Source: Nemertoderma westbladi
Lineage: Eukaryota > Xenacoelomorpha > Nemertodermatida > Nemertodermatidae
NCBI GenBank assembly: GCA_032718475.1
Contig: JAUCBJ010006873.1
Span: forward strand, 32,039 to 96,038
Direction: 5' to 3'
DNA length: 64,000 nt
Numbering within the stretch: position 1 is the first letter of the stretch; each line of letters starts with the position of its first letter. Below are positions 10,918-22,900 of this stretch, piece by piece. Position numbers and translations under genes: made by a program. The notes under the pieces were generated by a model that worked only from the letters and a program-made list of their open reading frames with translations, was not told the DNA's origin and did no database searches.

Positions 10918-11624
10918 TATCATTATATTTATTAACAATTATTGTTAGCAACATATATTTTTATTTTAAAACAAATAAAAAAAATGCTTCAAACAACTCT
11001 TCCGTACGAGGATTAAAATCCAGCTAATCGTCCTCCCCACTCCCAAATCCCATCCCAATCCCAACTTCCTCCCACTCGCAACTACTACAGTACGGACCCA
11101 ATCTCAAAAGCCCTTCCACAAATAGATAATTTGGTAATTAATTAATTTGGTCTATTCCTATTGTCAATTAAGGGGGAGGAGCAGGTTACAGTGCTGAGTA
11201 TGTATGTTCTATAACAAAAATAATGAATTATTTTATTATGGTATGTGATGTGTATTGTGAACTGTAGTGTGTGTGTGGGGCGAGCCACACAAGTCCATGA
11301 GACCCTTAGCGTAGTCGAACCATTAGTGAACCGCCCGTCGTCGTTGTTGTCGAAAATGTTTGACCGCTAATTAAGTCGGTTAATCTTTGATAAAATGGCA
11401 CCAAACTTCGTACCATGTAGTCAATCAAAAGTTCAGAACTTATACACACAGACAGACATATATGGGTTCATCTGTCTACCGCTAGGGGTCGAATGACTAG
11501 ACGGTTCACTAATTGTTCCTCTACGCAAAAGCTCACCTGGACTTAAAGTGCTGCGCGAAGTCCCCACGTACGTCTATAATCTAGAAAAATAAACTAAATT
11601 TGGATACAATGAATTATAGATTAC
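10918..11624. other. Intronic or intergenic DNA
   Basis: No coding frame recognised. A copy of the dispersed GGAGCAGGTTACAG module with an AT-rich tail lies at about 11165-11225. Confidence 0.4.
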
Positions 11625-11732
11625 CTGTTGCGACTTTGAGTATGGCCTGTAGAGTGCTCACATCCGTACTGTCCAACGTAGCAGCAGCCTGTTGAATCAG
11701 CATCAGTTGACCTTCTGTTATCCCTTCACAGT
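11625..11732 (-). CDS. Candidate internal exon, possibly exon 6 of the RS-domain gene
   Basis: A 108-nt minus-strand exon candidate bounded by an acceptor (TTTGTCAATTTGGCAG before 11732) and a donor (GCAACAG/GTAATC after 11625). It encodes 35 codons with no stop: EGITEGQLMLIQQAAATLD, continuing STDVSTLQAILKVAT. It enters with two bases and leaves with one, so it accepts a phase-1 donor. Exon 5 of the RS-domain gene (ending 27956) has exactly that phase and is on the same strand. The short alpha-helical composition suits a conserved domain, but the family is not recognised. The phase match alone has a one-in-three chance of being accidental. Confidence 0.45.
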
Positions 11733-12039
11733 CTGCCAAATTGACAAAACAATCACTGAACTTCATTAAATATTGCACGATTTACAAACACTTAAACATG
11801 AATTAAAAACTTACCTGATTAAGTTAATGAAGTATAAATAACTCGAACTATTTGCCTACATGACCTACCGCCAATATTAGTACGACAGATATTGCATTAC
11901 ACCTTGCATGGAGGTATATAGACAATGTTTTATATGATTCGGGTAGATAAAATCCTTGTCATAAATAATCCGACTGATGGCCAACTGGCATCATTGAGGA
12001 TTTTCCTATAACTTACTAAATACTTCAACACCGGATCTC

Positions 12040-12260
12040 GACTTTATATGCAAAAGCAATACGATTTTCGGTCGCACCGAAAATGGCAAAAATGGCAGCC
12101 TCATGGAGTGAATAAGCATGGTGGACAGCCCATGACTTTCTTGAGACGCATCTTAAAAGACACTGGCCTTGAAGATGCGGATGATCTAGCAAATGTCATG
12201 GGTGATAGGGAGTTGTGGCGGTGCAATTTTGTCGATAAGCCGGCACAGCATTCTTAAAAA
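12040..12260 (+). pseudogene. RTE-like LINE 3' end fragment
   Basis: Encodes GGQPMTFLRRILKDTGLEDA followed by DDLANVMGDRELWR, the characteristic C-terminus of RTE-like ORF2 (GRP..T....L..DTG....L...M.DRE.W). A closely related sequence is inverted at 34060-34200. Only the last 70 or so codons remain. Confidence 0.7.
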
Positions 12261-12845
12261 TGCAGCTGCAATGCAGCATGCCGATCCTAGTAGTCGGTCG
12301 CACAAGGGTGTGTTCCAGAACGTTTTTACTCACTATTATTCCAATGGGAACAGCCCCTATTTAAGTGCTGCTATGTTATAGCTGCTATATTATATATATG
12401 TTATAGTGTGCTATATCGTAACCATGGTGAAATTGTGTAGTCAAATCAATTTTAAAAAATAATTGAATAACCTAAACTTCAGTGCATTAACTTCAATCCC
12501 AAATTCCTGGCTATGTATCTTAATAATTTAAAAACCATTCCAAAATTGCAACGTGTATTACATAATACTTTACTTTACTTTACATAATCGTTTACAGCAA
12601 TAATATGTCCATCATGTGAGGTGTGACTGAAATAAAAATTGTCATAAAAGTGCGCCATAAGATGGTGATTCCGGTGATGCTAGTTCAATTGTAATGGAAA
12701 CCCGTACCTGTCCTGTTTGTTCAATTATAGAAAAATATGGAAGCAAGCGGATGAATTGTATTAACCGTCGTTAGGGATAATTTATTAAATTTATTGCTAA
12801 TTGCGCAAAATAAGTCATCCCCTGATTCACATAGGGTCGTTACTT
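12261..12845. other. Intergenic or intronic DNA, nothing recognised
   Basis: AT-rich sequence without a coding frame or element termini. Confidence 0.4.
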
Positions 12846-12849
12846 AGCT

Positions 12850-13997
12850 GTCTGTTTAAGGTGTACACTACGATTCTATTCAACTGCCTTTAATCATGGG
12901 CAGAAGACAGCGAACTGTCAATACGGGTTCCGTAAAGGCAGGTCAACTGTTATGGTGGTGCGATGTCTACTTTCTTCCGTGTCATCTTCCTTGGTAGCAC
13001 CCAGTGGTGACATGTATTATATTTGCATTGACTTCACCAAAGCTTTCGATTCAGTGGACCGACGTCTTCTCTGTGTTAAACTACAAAATCTCGGAGTAAG
13101 TACGAAGTTTATAAAGGCCATAATGGGCGCTCATTGCTGTAAACTTTATTTGTATCTGTGTGGTTGTGGTCTTGTTGACTCTATTACCCAAATGGTTGGT
13201 ATCATCATCATCCAATGATATAAATTGTCGCCTCTTTTACTCTGCTTGATGATTCCAGATCTCCCAGCAGCAGTCTTCACAGCGTGAGTCCTCCTTCTTC
13301 TTTATGCTGACGACCTAGCCATTTACGGAAATTATCTAAAAGACGTCCAAGCAGCACTAGACAAACTATCTAAATACTGCGACGAAAATAAACTAACTGT
13401 AAACATGACGACAACAAAGGCCATTAAATTCAGAAGGGGAGGAGGGAGGCTCGCCCAGTCCGATAATTTAACTTATAGGTGTCAACCGTTTTTCCTATCT
13501 CGGGGTGGTATTGTCAACAAAAAATTTGCCTAGCGCACACTTCGACCACCTAAATAGTAGAGGTATCGCCTCCTGCCTGAGAGTTCCATATAAAGTCAAC
13601 TTAAAATCTGTTTCGCTTGAGAGTGCCAATAAACTTTGGTCTGCTGTAATTCTACCGGCTACAGTTTTCAGTTGTGAAATTGATTGTGGAATTGCAATAG
13701 ATGACATTATATGACCTTGCCTCATGTTCATAAAGTACGAGGTTACTTCTACAAAATATGGTGCGGCATTGCCAAGTATAGCTCCACTAGCAGAATCCTT
13801 GAGGTGGTCAACTCGCCTGACGACGCCCAGATAGACTTGCGATATTTGTCCCAACAAAGACGAGTAGCAGCACAGTTCCTCTCTAACTCCTACCACCATA
13901 AGCTGTGCAGCTCACGTAGCTGTTGGCGACCGACACCGTCGCGTATGTCGCCTCTGCGGAGGATCAGCCGAAGAATTTTCACACTGTTCGTCTTGCC
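12850..13997 (+). pseudogene. Non-LTR retrotransposon, reverse transcriptase and C-terminal zinc-knuckle region
   Basis: Frameshifted remnants of ORF2 in order: QYGFRKGRST and YICIDFTKAFDSVDRR (RT motifs including the first catalytic Asp, about 12918-13070); YADDLAIYG, the catalytic YADD box (about 13305-13335); a downstream segment with KYCDENKLTVNMTTTKAIKF; a C-terminal region with GIAKYSSTSRI; and finally VCRLCGGSAEEFSHC (13943-13988), a C-x2-C...H...C knuckle typical of non-LTR ORF2 tails. It differs from the RTE-like copies elsewhere. The last part is open and runs in frame into the satellite, so this element hosts the array. Confidence 0.75.
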
Positions 13998-16900
13998 CCA
14001 ATGTCGCCTCGCATGGATCCGACCTAGACCTCGCGTTCCATCTGCAGCCAGTGTCCCCTCGCATGGATCCAACCTGCACCTGGCGTTCCATCTGCAGCCA
14101 GTGTCCCCTTGCATGGATCCGACCTACACCTGGCGTTCCATCTGCAGCCAGTGTCCCCTCGCATGGATCCAACCTACACCTGGCGTTCCATCTGCAGCCA
14201 GTGTCCCCTCGCATGGATCCAACCTGCACCTGGCGTTCCATCTGCAGCCAGTGTCCCCTCGCATGGATCCAACCTGCACCTGGCGTTCCATCTGCAGCCA
14301 GTGTCCCCTCGCATGGATCCAACCTACACCTGGCGTTCCACCTGCAGCCAGTGTCCCCTCGCATGGATCCAACCTGCACCTGGCGTTCCATCTGCAGCCA
14401 GTGTCCCCTCGCATGGATCCGACCTGCACCTGGCGTTCCATCTGCAGCCAGTGTCCCCTCGCATGGATCCAACCTGCACCTGGCGTTCCATCTGCAGCCA
14501 GTGTCCCCTCGCATGGATCCAACCTGCACCTGGCGTTCCATCTGCAGCCAATGTCCCCTCGCATGGATCCGACCTACACCTGGCGTTCCATCTGCAGCCA
14601 GTGTCCCCTCACATGGATCCAACCTGCACCTGGCGTTCCATCTGCAGCCAGTGTCCCCTCGCATGGATCCGACCTGCACCTGGCGTTCCATCTGCAGCCA
14701 GTGTCCCCTCGCATGGATCCAACCTGCACCTGGTGTTCCATCTGCAGCCAGTGTCCCCTCGCATGGATCCAACCTGCACCTGGCGTTCCATCTGCAGCCA
14801 GTGTCCCCTTGCATGGATCCAACCTACACCTGGCGTTCCATCTGCAGCCAGTGTCCCCTCGCATGGATCCAACCTGCACCTGGCGTTCCATCTGCAGCCA
14901 GTGTCCCCTCGCATGGATCCGACCTGCACCTGGCGTTCCATCTGCAGCCAGTGTCCCCTCGCATGGATCCAACCTGCACCTGGCGTTCCATCTGCAGCCA
15001 GTGTCCCCTCGCATGGATCCAACCTGCACCTGGCGTTCCATCTGCAGCCAGTGTCCCCTCGCATGGATCCGACGTGCACCTGGCGTTCCATCTGCAGCCA
15101 GTGTCCCCTCGCATGGATCCAACCTACACCTGGCGTTCCATCTGAAGCCAGTGTCCCCTCGCATGGATCCAACCTGCACCTGGCGTTCCATCTGCAGCCA
15201 GTGTCCCCTCGCATGGATCCAACCTGCACCTGGCGTTCCATCTGCAGCCAATGTCCCCTCGCATGGATCCAACCTGCACCTGGCGTTCCATCTGCAGCCA
15301 GTGTCCCCTCGCATGGATCCAACCTGCACCTGGCGTTCCATCTGCAGCCAGTGTCCCCTCGCATGGATCCGACCTGCACCTGGCGTTCCATCTGCAGCCA
15401 GTGTCCCCTCGCATGGATCCGCCCTGCACCTGGCGTTCCAACCACAGCCAGTGTCCCCTCGCATGGATCCGACCTGCACCTGGCGTTCCATCTGAAACCA
15501 GTGTCCCCTCGCATGGATCCAACCTGCACCTGGCGTTCCATCTGAAACCAGTGTCCCCTCGCATGGATCCAACCTGCACCTGGCGTTCCATCTGCAGCCA
15601 GTGTCCCCTCGCATGGATCCAACCTGCACCTGGCGTTCCATCTGCAGCCAGTGTCCCCTCGCATGGATCCGACCTGCACCTAGCATTCCATCTGCAGCCA
15701 GTGTCCCCTCGCATGGATCCAACCTGCACCTGGCGTTCCATCTGCAGCCAGTGTCCCCTCGCATGGATCCAACCTGCACCTGGCGTTCCATCTGCAGCCA
15801 GTGTCCCCTCGCATGGATCCAACCTGCACCTGGCGTTCCATCTGCAGCCAATGTCCCCTCGCATGGATCCAACCTGCACCTGGCGTTCCATCTGCAGCCA
15901 GTATCCCCTCGCATGGATCCAACCTGCACCTGGCGTTCCATCTGCAGCCAGTGTCCCCTCGCATGGATCCGACCTGCAACTGGCGTTCCATCTGCAGCCA
16001 GTGTCCCCTCGCATGGATCCGACCTGCACCTGGCGTTCCATCTGCAGCCAGTGTCCCCTTGCATGGATCCAACCTGCACCTGGCGTTCCATCTGCAGCCA
16101 GTGTCCCCTCACATGGATCCAACCTGCACCTGGCGTTCCATCTGCAGCCAGTGTCCCCTCGCATGGATCCAAACTGCACCTGGCGTTCCATCTGCAGCCA
16201 GTGTCCCCTCGCATGGATCCGACCTGCACCTGGCGTTCCATCTGCAGCCAGTGTCCCCATGCATGGATCCAACCTGCACCTGGCGTTCCATCTGCAGCCA
16301 GTGTCCCCTCGCATGGATCCAACCTGCACCTGGCGTTCCATCTGCAGCCAGTGTCCCCTCGCATGGATCCAACCTGCACCTGGCGTTCCATCTGCAGCCA
16401 ATGTCCCCTCGCATGGATCCAACCTGCACCTGGCGTTCCATCTGCAGCCAGTGTCCCCTCGCATGGATCCAACCTGCACCTGGCGTTCCATCTGCAGCCA
16501 GTGTCCCCTCGCATGGATCCGACCTGCACCTGGCGTTCCAACCACAGCCAGTGTCGCCTCGCATGGATCCAACATGCACCTGGCGTTCCATCTGCAGCCA
16601 GTGTCCCCTCGCATGGATCCAACCTACACCTGGCGTTCCATCTGCAGCCAGTGTCCCCTCGCATGGATCCAAACTGCACCTGGCGTTCCATCTGCAGCCA
16701 GTGTCCCCTCGCATGGATCCGACCTGCACCTGGCGTTCCATCTGCAGCCAGTGTCCCCTCGCATGGATCCAACCTGCACCTGGCGTTCCATCTGCAGCCA
16801 GTGTCCCCTCGCATGGATCCAACCTGCACCTGGCGTTCCATCTGCAGCCAGTGTCCCCTCGCATGGATCCGACCTGCACCTGGCGTTCCATCTGCAGCCA

Positions 16901-19900
16901 GTGTCCCCTCGCATGGATCCAACCTGCACCTGGCGTTCCATCTGCAGCCAGTGTCCCCTCGCATGGATCCAACCTGCACCTGGCGTTCCATCGCAGCCAG
17001 TGTCCCCTCGCATGGATCCAACCTGCACCTGGCGTTCCATCTGCAGCCAATGTCCCCTCGCATGGATCCAACCTGCACCTGGCGTTCCATCTGCAGCCAG
17101 TGTCCCCTCGCATGGATCCAACCTGCACCTGGCGTTCCATCTGCAGCCAGTGTCCCCTCGCATGGATCCGACCTGCACCTGGCGTTCCATCTGCAGCCAG
17201 TGTCCCCTCGCATGGATCCGACCTGCACCTGGCGTTCCAACCACAGCCAGTGTCGCCTCGCATGGATCCAACCTGCACCTGGCGTTCCATCTGCAGCCAG
17301 TGTCGCCTCGCATGGATCCAACCTGCACCTGGCGTTCCATCTGCAGCAAGTGTCCCCTCGCATGGATCCAACCTGCACCTGGCGTTCCATCTGCAGCCAG
17401 TGTCCCCTCGCATGGATCCAACCTACACCTGGCGTTCCATCTGCAGCCAGTGTCCCCTCGCATGGACCCAACCTGCACCTGGCGTTCCATCTGCACCCAA
17501 TGTCCCCTCGCATTCCATCTGTAGCCAGTGTCCCCTCGCATGGATCCAACCTGCACCTGGCGTTCCATCTGCAGCCAATGTCCCCTCGCATGGATCCAAC
17601 CTGCACCTGGCGTTCCATCTGCAGCCAATGTCCCCTCGCATGGATCCAACCTACACCTGGCGTTCCATCTGCAGCCAGTGTCCCCTCGCATGGATCCAAC
17701 CTGCACCTGGCGTTCCATCTGCAGCAAGTGTCCCCTCGCATGGATCCAACCTGCACCTGGCGTTCCATCTGCAGCAGTGTCCCCTCGCATGGATCCGACC
17801 TGCACCTGGCGTTCCATCTGCAGCCAGTGTCCCCTCGCATGGATCCGACCTGCACCTGGCATTCCATCTACTGCCAGTGCCGCCTCGCATGGATCCGACC
17901 TGCACCTGGCGTTCCATCTACTGCCAGTGTCGCCTCGCATGGATCCGACCTGCACCTGGCGTTCCATCTGCAGCCAATGTCCCCTCGCATGGATCCAACC
18001 TACACCTGGCGTTCCATCTGCAGCCAGTGTCGCCTCGCATGGATCCAACCTGCACCTGGCGTTCCATCTGCAGCCAGTGTCCCCTGCATGGATCCAACCT
18101 ACACCTGGCATTCCATCTGCAGCCAATGTCACCTCGCATGGATCCAACCTACACCTGGCGTTCCATCTGCAGCCAGTGTCCCCTCGCATGGATCCGACCT
18201 GCACCTGGCGTTCCATCTGCAGCCAGTGTCCCCTCGCATGGATCCAACCTGCACCTGGCGTTCCATCTGCAGCCAGTGTCCCCTCGTATGGATCCAACCT
18301 GCACCTGGCGTTCCATCTGCAGCCAGTGTCCCCTCGCATGGATCCGACCTGCACCTGGCGTTCCATCTGCAGCCAGTGTCCCCTCGCATGGATCCAACCT
18401 GCACCTGGCGTTCCATCTGCAGCCAGTGTCCCCTCGCATGGATCCAACCTGCACCTGGCGTTCCATCGCAGCCAGTGTCCCCTCGCATGGATCCAACCTG
18501 CACCTGGCGTTCCATCTGCAGCCAATGTCCCCTCACATGGATCCAACCTGCACCTGGCGTTCCATCTGCAGCCAGTGTCCCCTCGCATGGATCCAACCTG
18601 CACCTGGCGTTCCATCTGCAGCCAGTGTCCCCTCGCATGGATCCGACCTGCACCTGGCGTTCCATCTGCAGCCAGTGTCCCCTCTCATGGATCCGACCTG
18701 CACCTGGCGTTCCAACCACAGCCAGTGTCGCCTCGCATGGATCCAACCTGCACCTGGCGTTCCATCTGCAGCCAGTGTCGCCTCGCATGGATCCAACCTG
18801 CACCTGGCGTTCCATCTGCAGCAAGTGTCCCCTCGCATGGATCCAACCTGCACCTGGCGTTCCATCTGCAGCCAGTGTCCCCTCGCATGGATCCAACCTA
18901 CACCTGGTGTTCCATCTGCAGCCAGTGTCCCCTCGCATGGACCCAACCTGCACCTGGCGTTCCATCTGCATCCAATGTCCCCTCGCATTCCATCTGTAGC
19001 CAGTGTCCCCTCGCATGGATCCAACCTGCACCTGGCGTTCCATCTGCAGCCAATGTTCCCTCGCATGGATCCAACCTGCACCTGGCGTTCCATCTGCAGC
19101 CAATGTCCCCTCGCATGGATCCAACCTACACCTGGCGTTCCATCTGCAGCCAGTGTCCCCTCGCATGGATCCAACCTGCACCTGGCGTTCCATCTGCAGC
19201 AAGTGTCCCCTCGCATGGATCCAACCTGCACCTGGCGTTCCATCTGCAGCCAGTGTCCCCTCGCATGGATCCGACCTGCACCTGGCGTTCCATATGCAGC
19301 CAGTGTCCCCTCGCATGGATCCGACCTGCACCTGGCGTTCCATCTACTGCCAGTGTCGCCTCGCATGGATCCGACCTGCACCTGGCGTTCCATCTGCAGC
19401 CAATGTCCCCTCGCATGGATCCAACCTACACCTGGCGTTCCATCTGCAGCCAATGTCCCCTCGCATGGATCCAACCTGCACCTGGCGTTCCATCTGCAGC
19501 CAGTGTCCCCTCGCATGGATCCGACCTGCACCTGGCGTTCCATCTGCAGCCAGTGTCCCCTCGCATGGATCCAACCTGCACCTGGCGTTCCATCTGCAGC
19601 CAGTGTCCCCTCGCATGGATCCAACCTGCACCTGGCGTTCCATCGCAGCCAGTGTCCCCTCGCATGGATCCAACCTGCACCTGGCGTTCCATCTGCAGCC
19701 AATGTCCCCTCGCATGGATCCAACCTGCACCTGGCGTTCCATCTGCAGCCAGTGTCCCCTCGCATGGATCCAACCTGCACCTGGCGTTCCATCTGCAGCC
19801 AGTGTCCCCTCGCATGGATCCGACCTGCACCTGGCGTTCCATCTGCAGCCAGTGTCCCCTCGCATGGATCCGACCTGCACCTGGCGTTCCAACCACAGCC

Positions 19901-22900
19901 AGTGTCGCCTCGCATGGATCCAACCTGCACCTGGCGTTCCATCTGCAGCCAGTGTCGCCTCGCATGGATCCAACCTGCACCTGGCGTTCCATCTGCAGCA
20001 AGTGTCCCCTCGCATGGATCCAACCTGCACCTGGCGTTCCATCTGCAGCCAGTGTCCCCTCGCATGGATCCAACCTACACCTGGCGTTCCATCTGCAGCC
20101 AGTGTCCCCTCGCATGGACCCAACCTGCACCTGGCGTTCCATCTGCATCCAATGTCCCCTCGCATTCCATCTGTAGCCAGTGTCCCCTCGCATGGATCCA
20201 ACCTGCACCTGGCGTTCCATCTGCAGCCAATGTCCCCTCGCATGGATCCAACCTGCACCTGGCGTTCCATCTGCAGGCAATGTCCCCTCGCATGGATCCA
20301 ACCTACACCTGGCGTTCCATCTGCAGCCAGTGTCCCCTCGCATGGATCCAACCTGCACCTGGCGTTCCATCTGCAGCAAGTGTCCCCTCGCATGGATCCA
20401 ACCTGCACCTGGCGTTCCATCTGCAGCAGTGTCCCCTCGCATGGATCCGACCTGCACCTGGCGTTCCATCTGCAGCCAGTGTCCCCTCGCATGGATCCGA
20501 CCTGCACCTGGCATTCCATCTACTGCCAGTGCCGCCTCGCATGGATCCGACCTGCACCTGGCGTTCCATCTACTGCCAGTGTCGCCTCGCATGGATCCGA
20601 CCTGCACCTGGCGTTCCATCTGCAGCCAATGTCCCCTCGCATGGATCCAACCTACACCTGGCGTTCCATCTGCAGCCAGTGTCGCCTCGCATGGATCCAA
20701 CCTGCACCTGGCGTTCCATCTGCAGCCAGTGTCCCCTCGCATGGATCCAACCTACACCTGGCGTTCCATCTGCAGCCAATGTCACCTCGCATGGATCCAA
20801 CCTACACCTGGCGTTCCATCTGCAGCCAGTGTCCCCTCGCATGGATCCGACCTGCACCTGGCGTTCCATCTGCAGCCAGTGTCCCCTCGCATGGATCCAA
20901 CCTGCACCTGGCGTTCCATCTGCAGCCAGTGTCCCCTCGTATGGATCCAACCTGCACCTGGCGTTCCATCTGCAGCCAGTGTCCCCTCGCATGGATCCGA
21001 CCTGCACCTGGCGTTCCATCTGCAGCCAGTGTCCCCTCGCATGGATCCAACCTGCACCTGGCGTTCCATCTGCAGCCAGTGTCCCCTCGCATGGATCCAA
21101 CCTGCACCTGGCGTTCCATCGCAGCCAGTGTCCCCTCGCATGGATCCAACCTGCACCTGGCGTTCCATCTGCAGCCAATGTCCCCTCACATGGATCCAAC
21201 CTGCACCTGGCGTTCCATCTGCAGCCAGTGTCCCCTCGCATGGATCCAACCTGCACCTGGCGTTCCATCTGCAGCCAGTGTCCCCTCGCATGGATCCGAC
21301 CTGCACCTGGCGTTCCATCTGCAGCCAGTGTCCCCTCTCATGGATCCGACCTGCACCTGGCGTTCCAACCACAGCCAGTGTCGCCTCGCATGGATCCAAC
21401 CTGCACCTGGCGTTCCATCTGCAGCCAGTGTCCCCTCGCATGGATCCGACCTGCACCTGGCGTTCCATCTACAGCCAGTGTCGCCTCGCATGGATCCAAC
21501 CTGCACCTGGCGTTCCATCTGCAGTCAGTGTCCCCTCGCATGGATCCAACCTGCACCTGGCGTTCCATCTGCAGCCAGTGTCCCCTCGCATGGATCCAAC
21601 CTACACCTGGCGTTCCATCTGCAGCCAGTGTCCCCTCGCATGGATCCAACCTACACCTGGCGTTCCATCTGCAGCCAGTGTCCCCTCGCATGGATACAAC
21701 CTGCACCTGGCATTCCATCTGCAGCAAGTGTCCCCTCGCATGGATCCAACCTGCACCTGGCGTTCCATCTGCAGCCAGTGTCCCCTCGCATGGATCCGAC
21801 CTGCACCTGGCGTTCCATCTACTGCCAGTGTCGCCTCGCATGGATCCGACCTGCACCTGGCGTTCCATCTACAGCCAGTGTCGCCTCGCATGGATCCAAC
21901 CTGCACCTTGCGTTCCATCTGCAGCCAGTGTCCCCTCGCATGGATCAAACCTGCACCTGGCGTTCCATCTGCAGCCAGTGTCCCCTCGCATGGATCCAAC
22001 CTGCACCTGGCGTTCCATCTGCAGCAAGTGTCCCCTCGCATGGATCCAACCTGCACCTGGCGTTCCATCTGCAGCCAGTGTCCCCTCGCATGGATCCGAC
22101 CTGCACCTGGCGTTCCATCTACTGCCAGTGTCGCCTCGCATGGATCCGACCTGCACCTGGCGTTCCATCTACTGCCAGTGTCGCCTCGCATGGATCCAAC
22201 CTGCACCTGGCGTTCCATCTGCAGCCAATGTCCCCTCGCATGGATCCAACCTACACCTGGCGTTCCATCTGCAGCCAGTGTCCCCTCGCATGGATCCGAC
22301 CTGCACCTGGAGTTCCATCTACTGCCAGTGTCGCCTCGCATGGATCCGACCTGCACCTGGCGTTCCATCTGCAGCCAATGTCACCTCGCATGGATCCAAC
22401 CTACACCTGGCGTTCCATCTGCAGCCAGTGTCCCCTCGCATGGATCCGACCTGCAGCTGGCGTTCCATCTGCAGCCAATGTCCCCTCGCATGGATCCAAC
22501 CTACACCTGGCGTTCCATCTGCAGCCAGTGTCCCCTCGCATGGATCCGACCTGCACCTGGCATTCCATCTACAGCCAGTGCCGCCTCGCATGGATCCAAC
22601 CTGCACCTGGCGTTCCATCTGCAGTCAGTGTCCCCTCGCATGGATCCAACCTGCACCTGGCGTTCCATCTGCAGCCAGTGTCCCCTCGCATGGATCCAAC
22701 CTACACCTGGCGTTCCATCTGCAGCCAGTGTCCCCTCGCATGGATCCAACCTACACCTGGCGTTCCATCTGCAGCCAGTGTCCCCTCGCATGGATACAAC
22801 CTGCACCTGGCGTTCCATTGCAGCAAGTGTCCCCTCGCATGGATCCAACCTGCACCTGGCGTTCCATCTGCAGCCAGTGTCCCCTCGCATGGATCCGACC

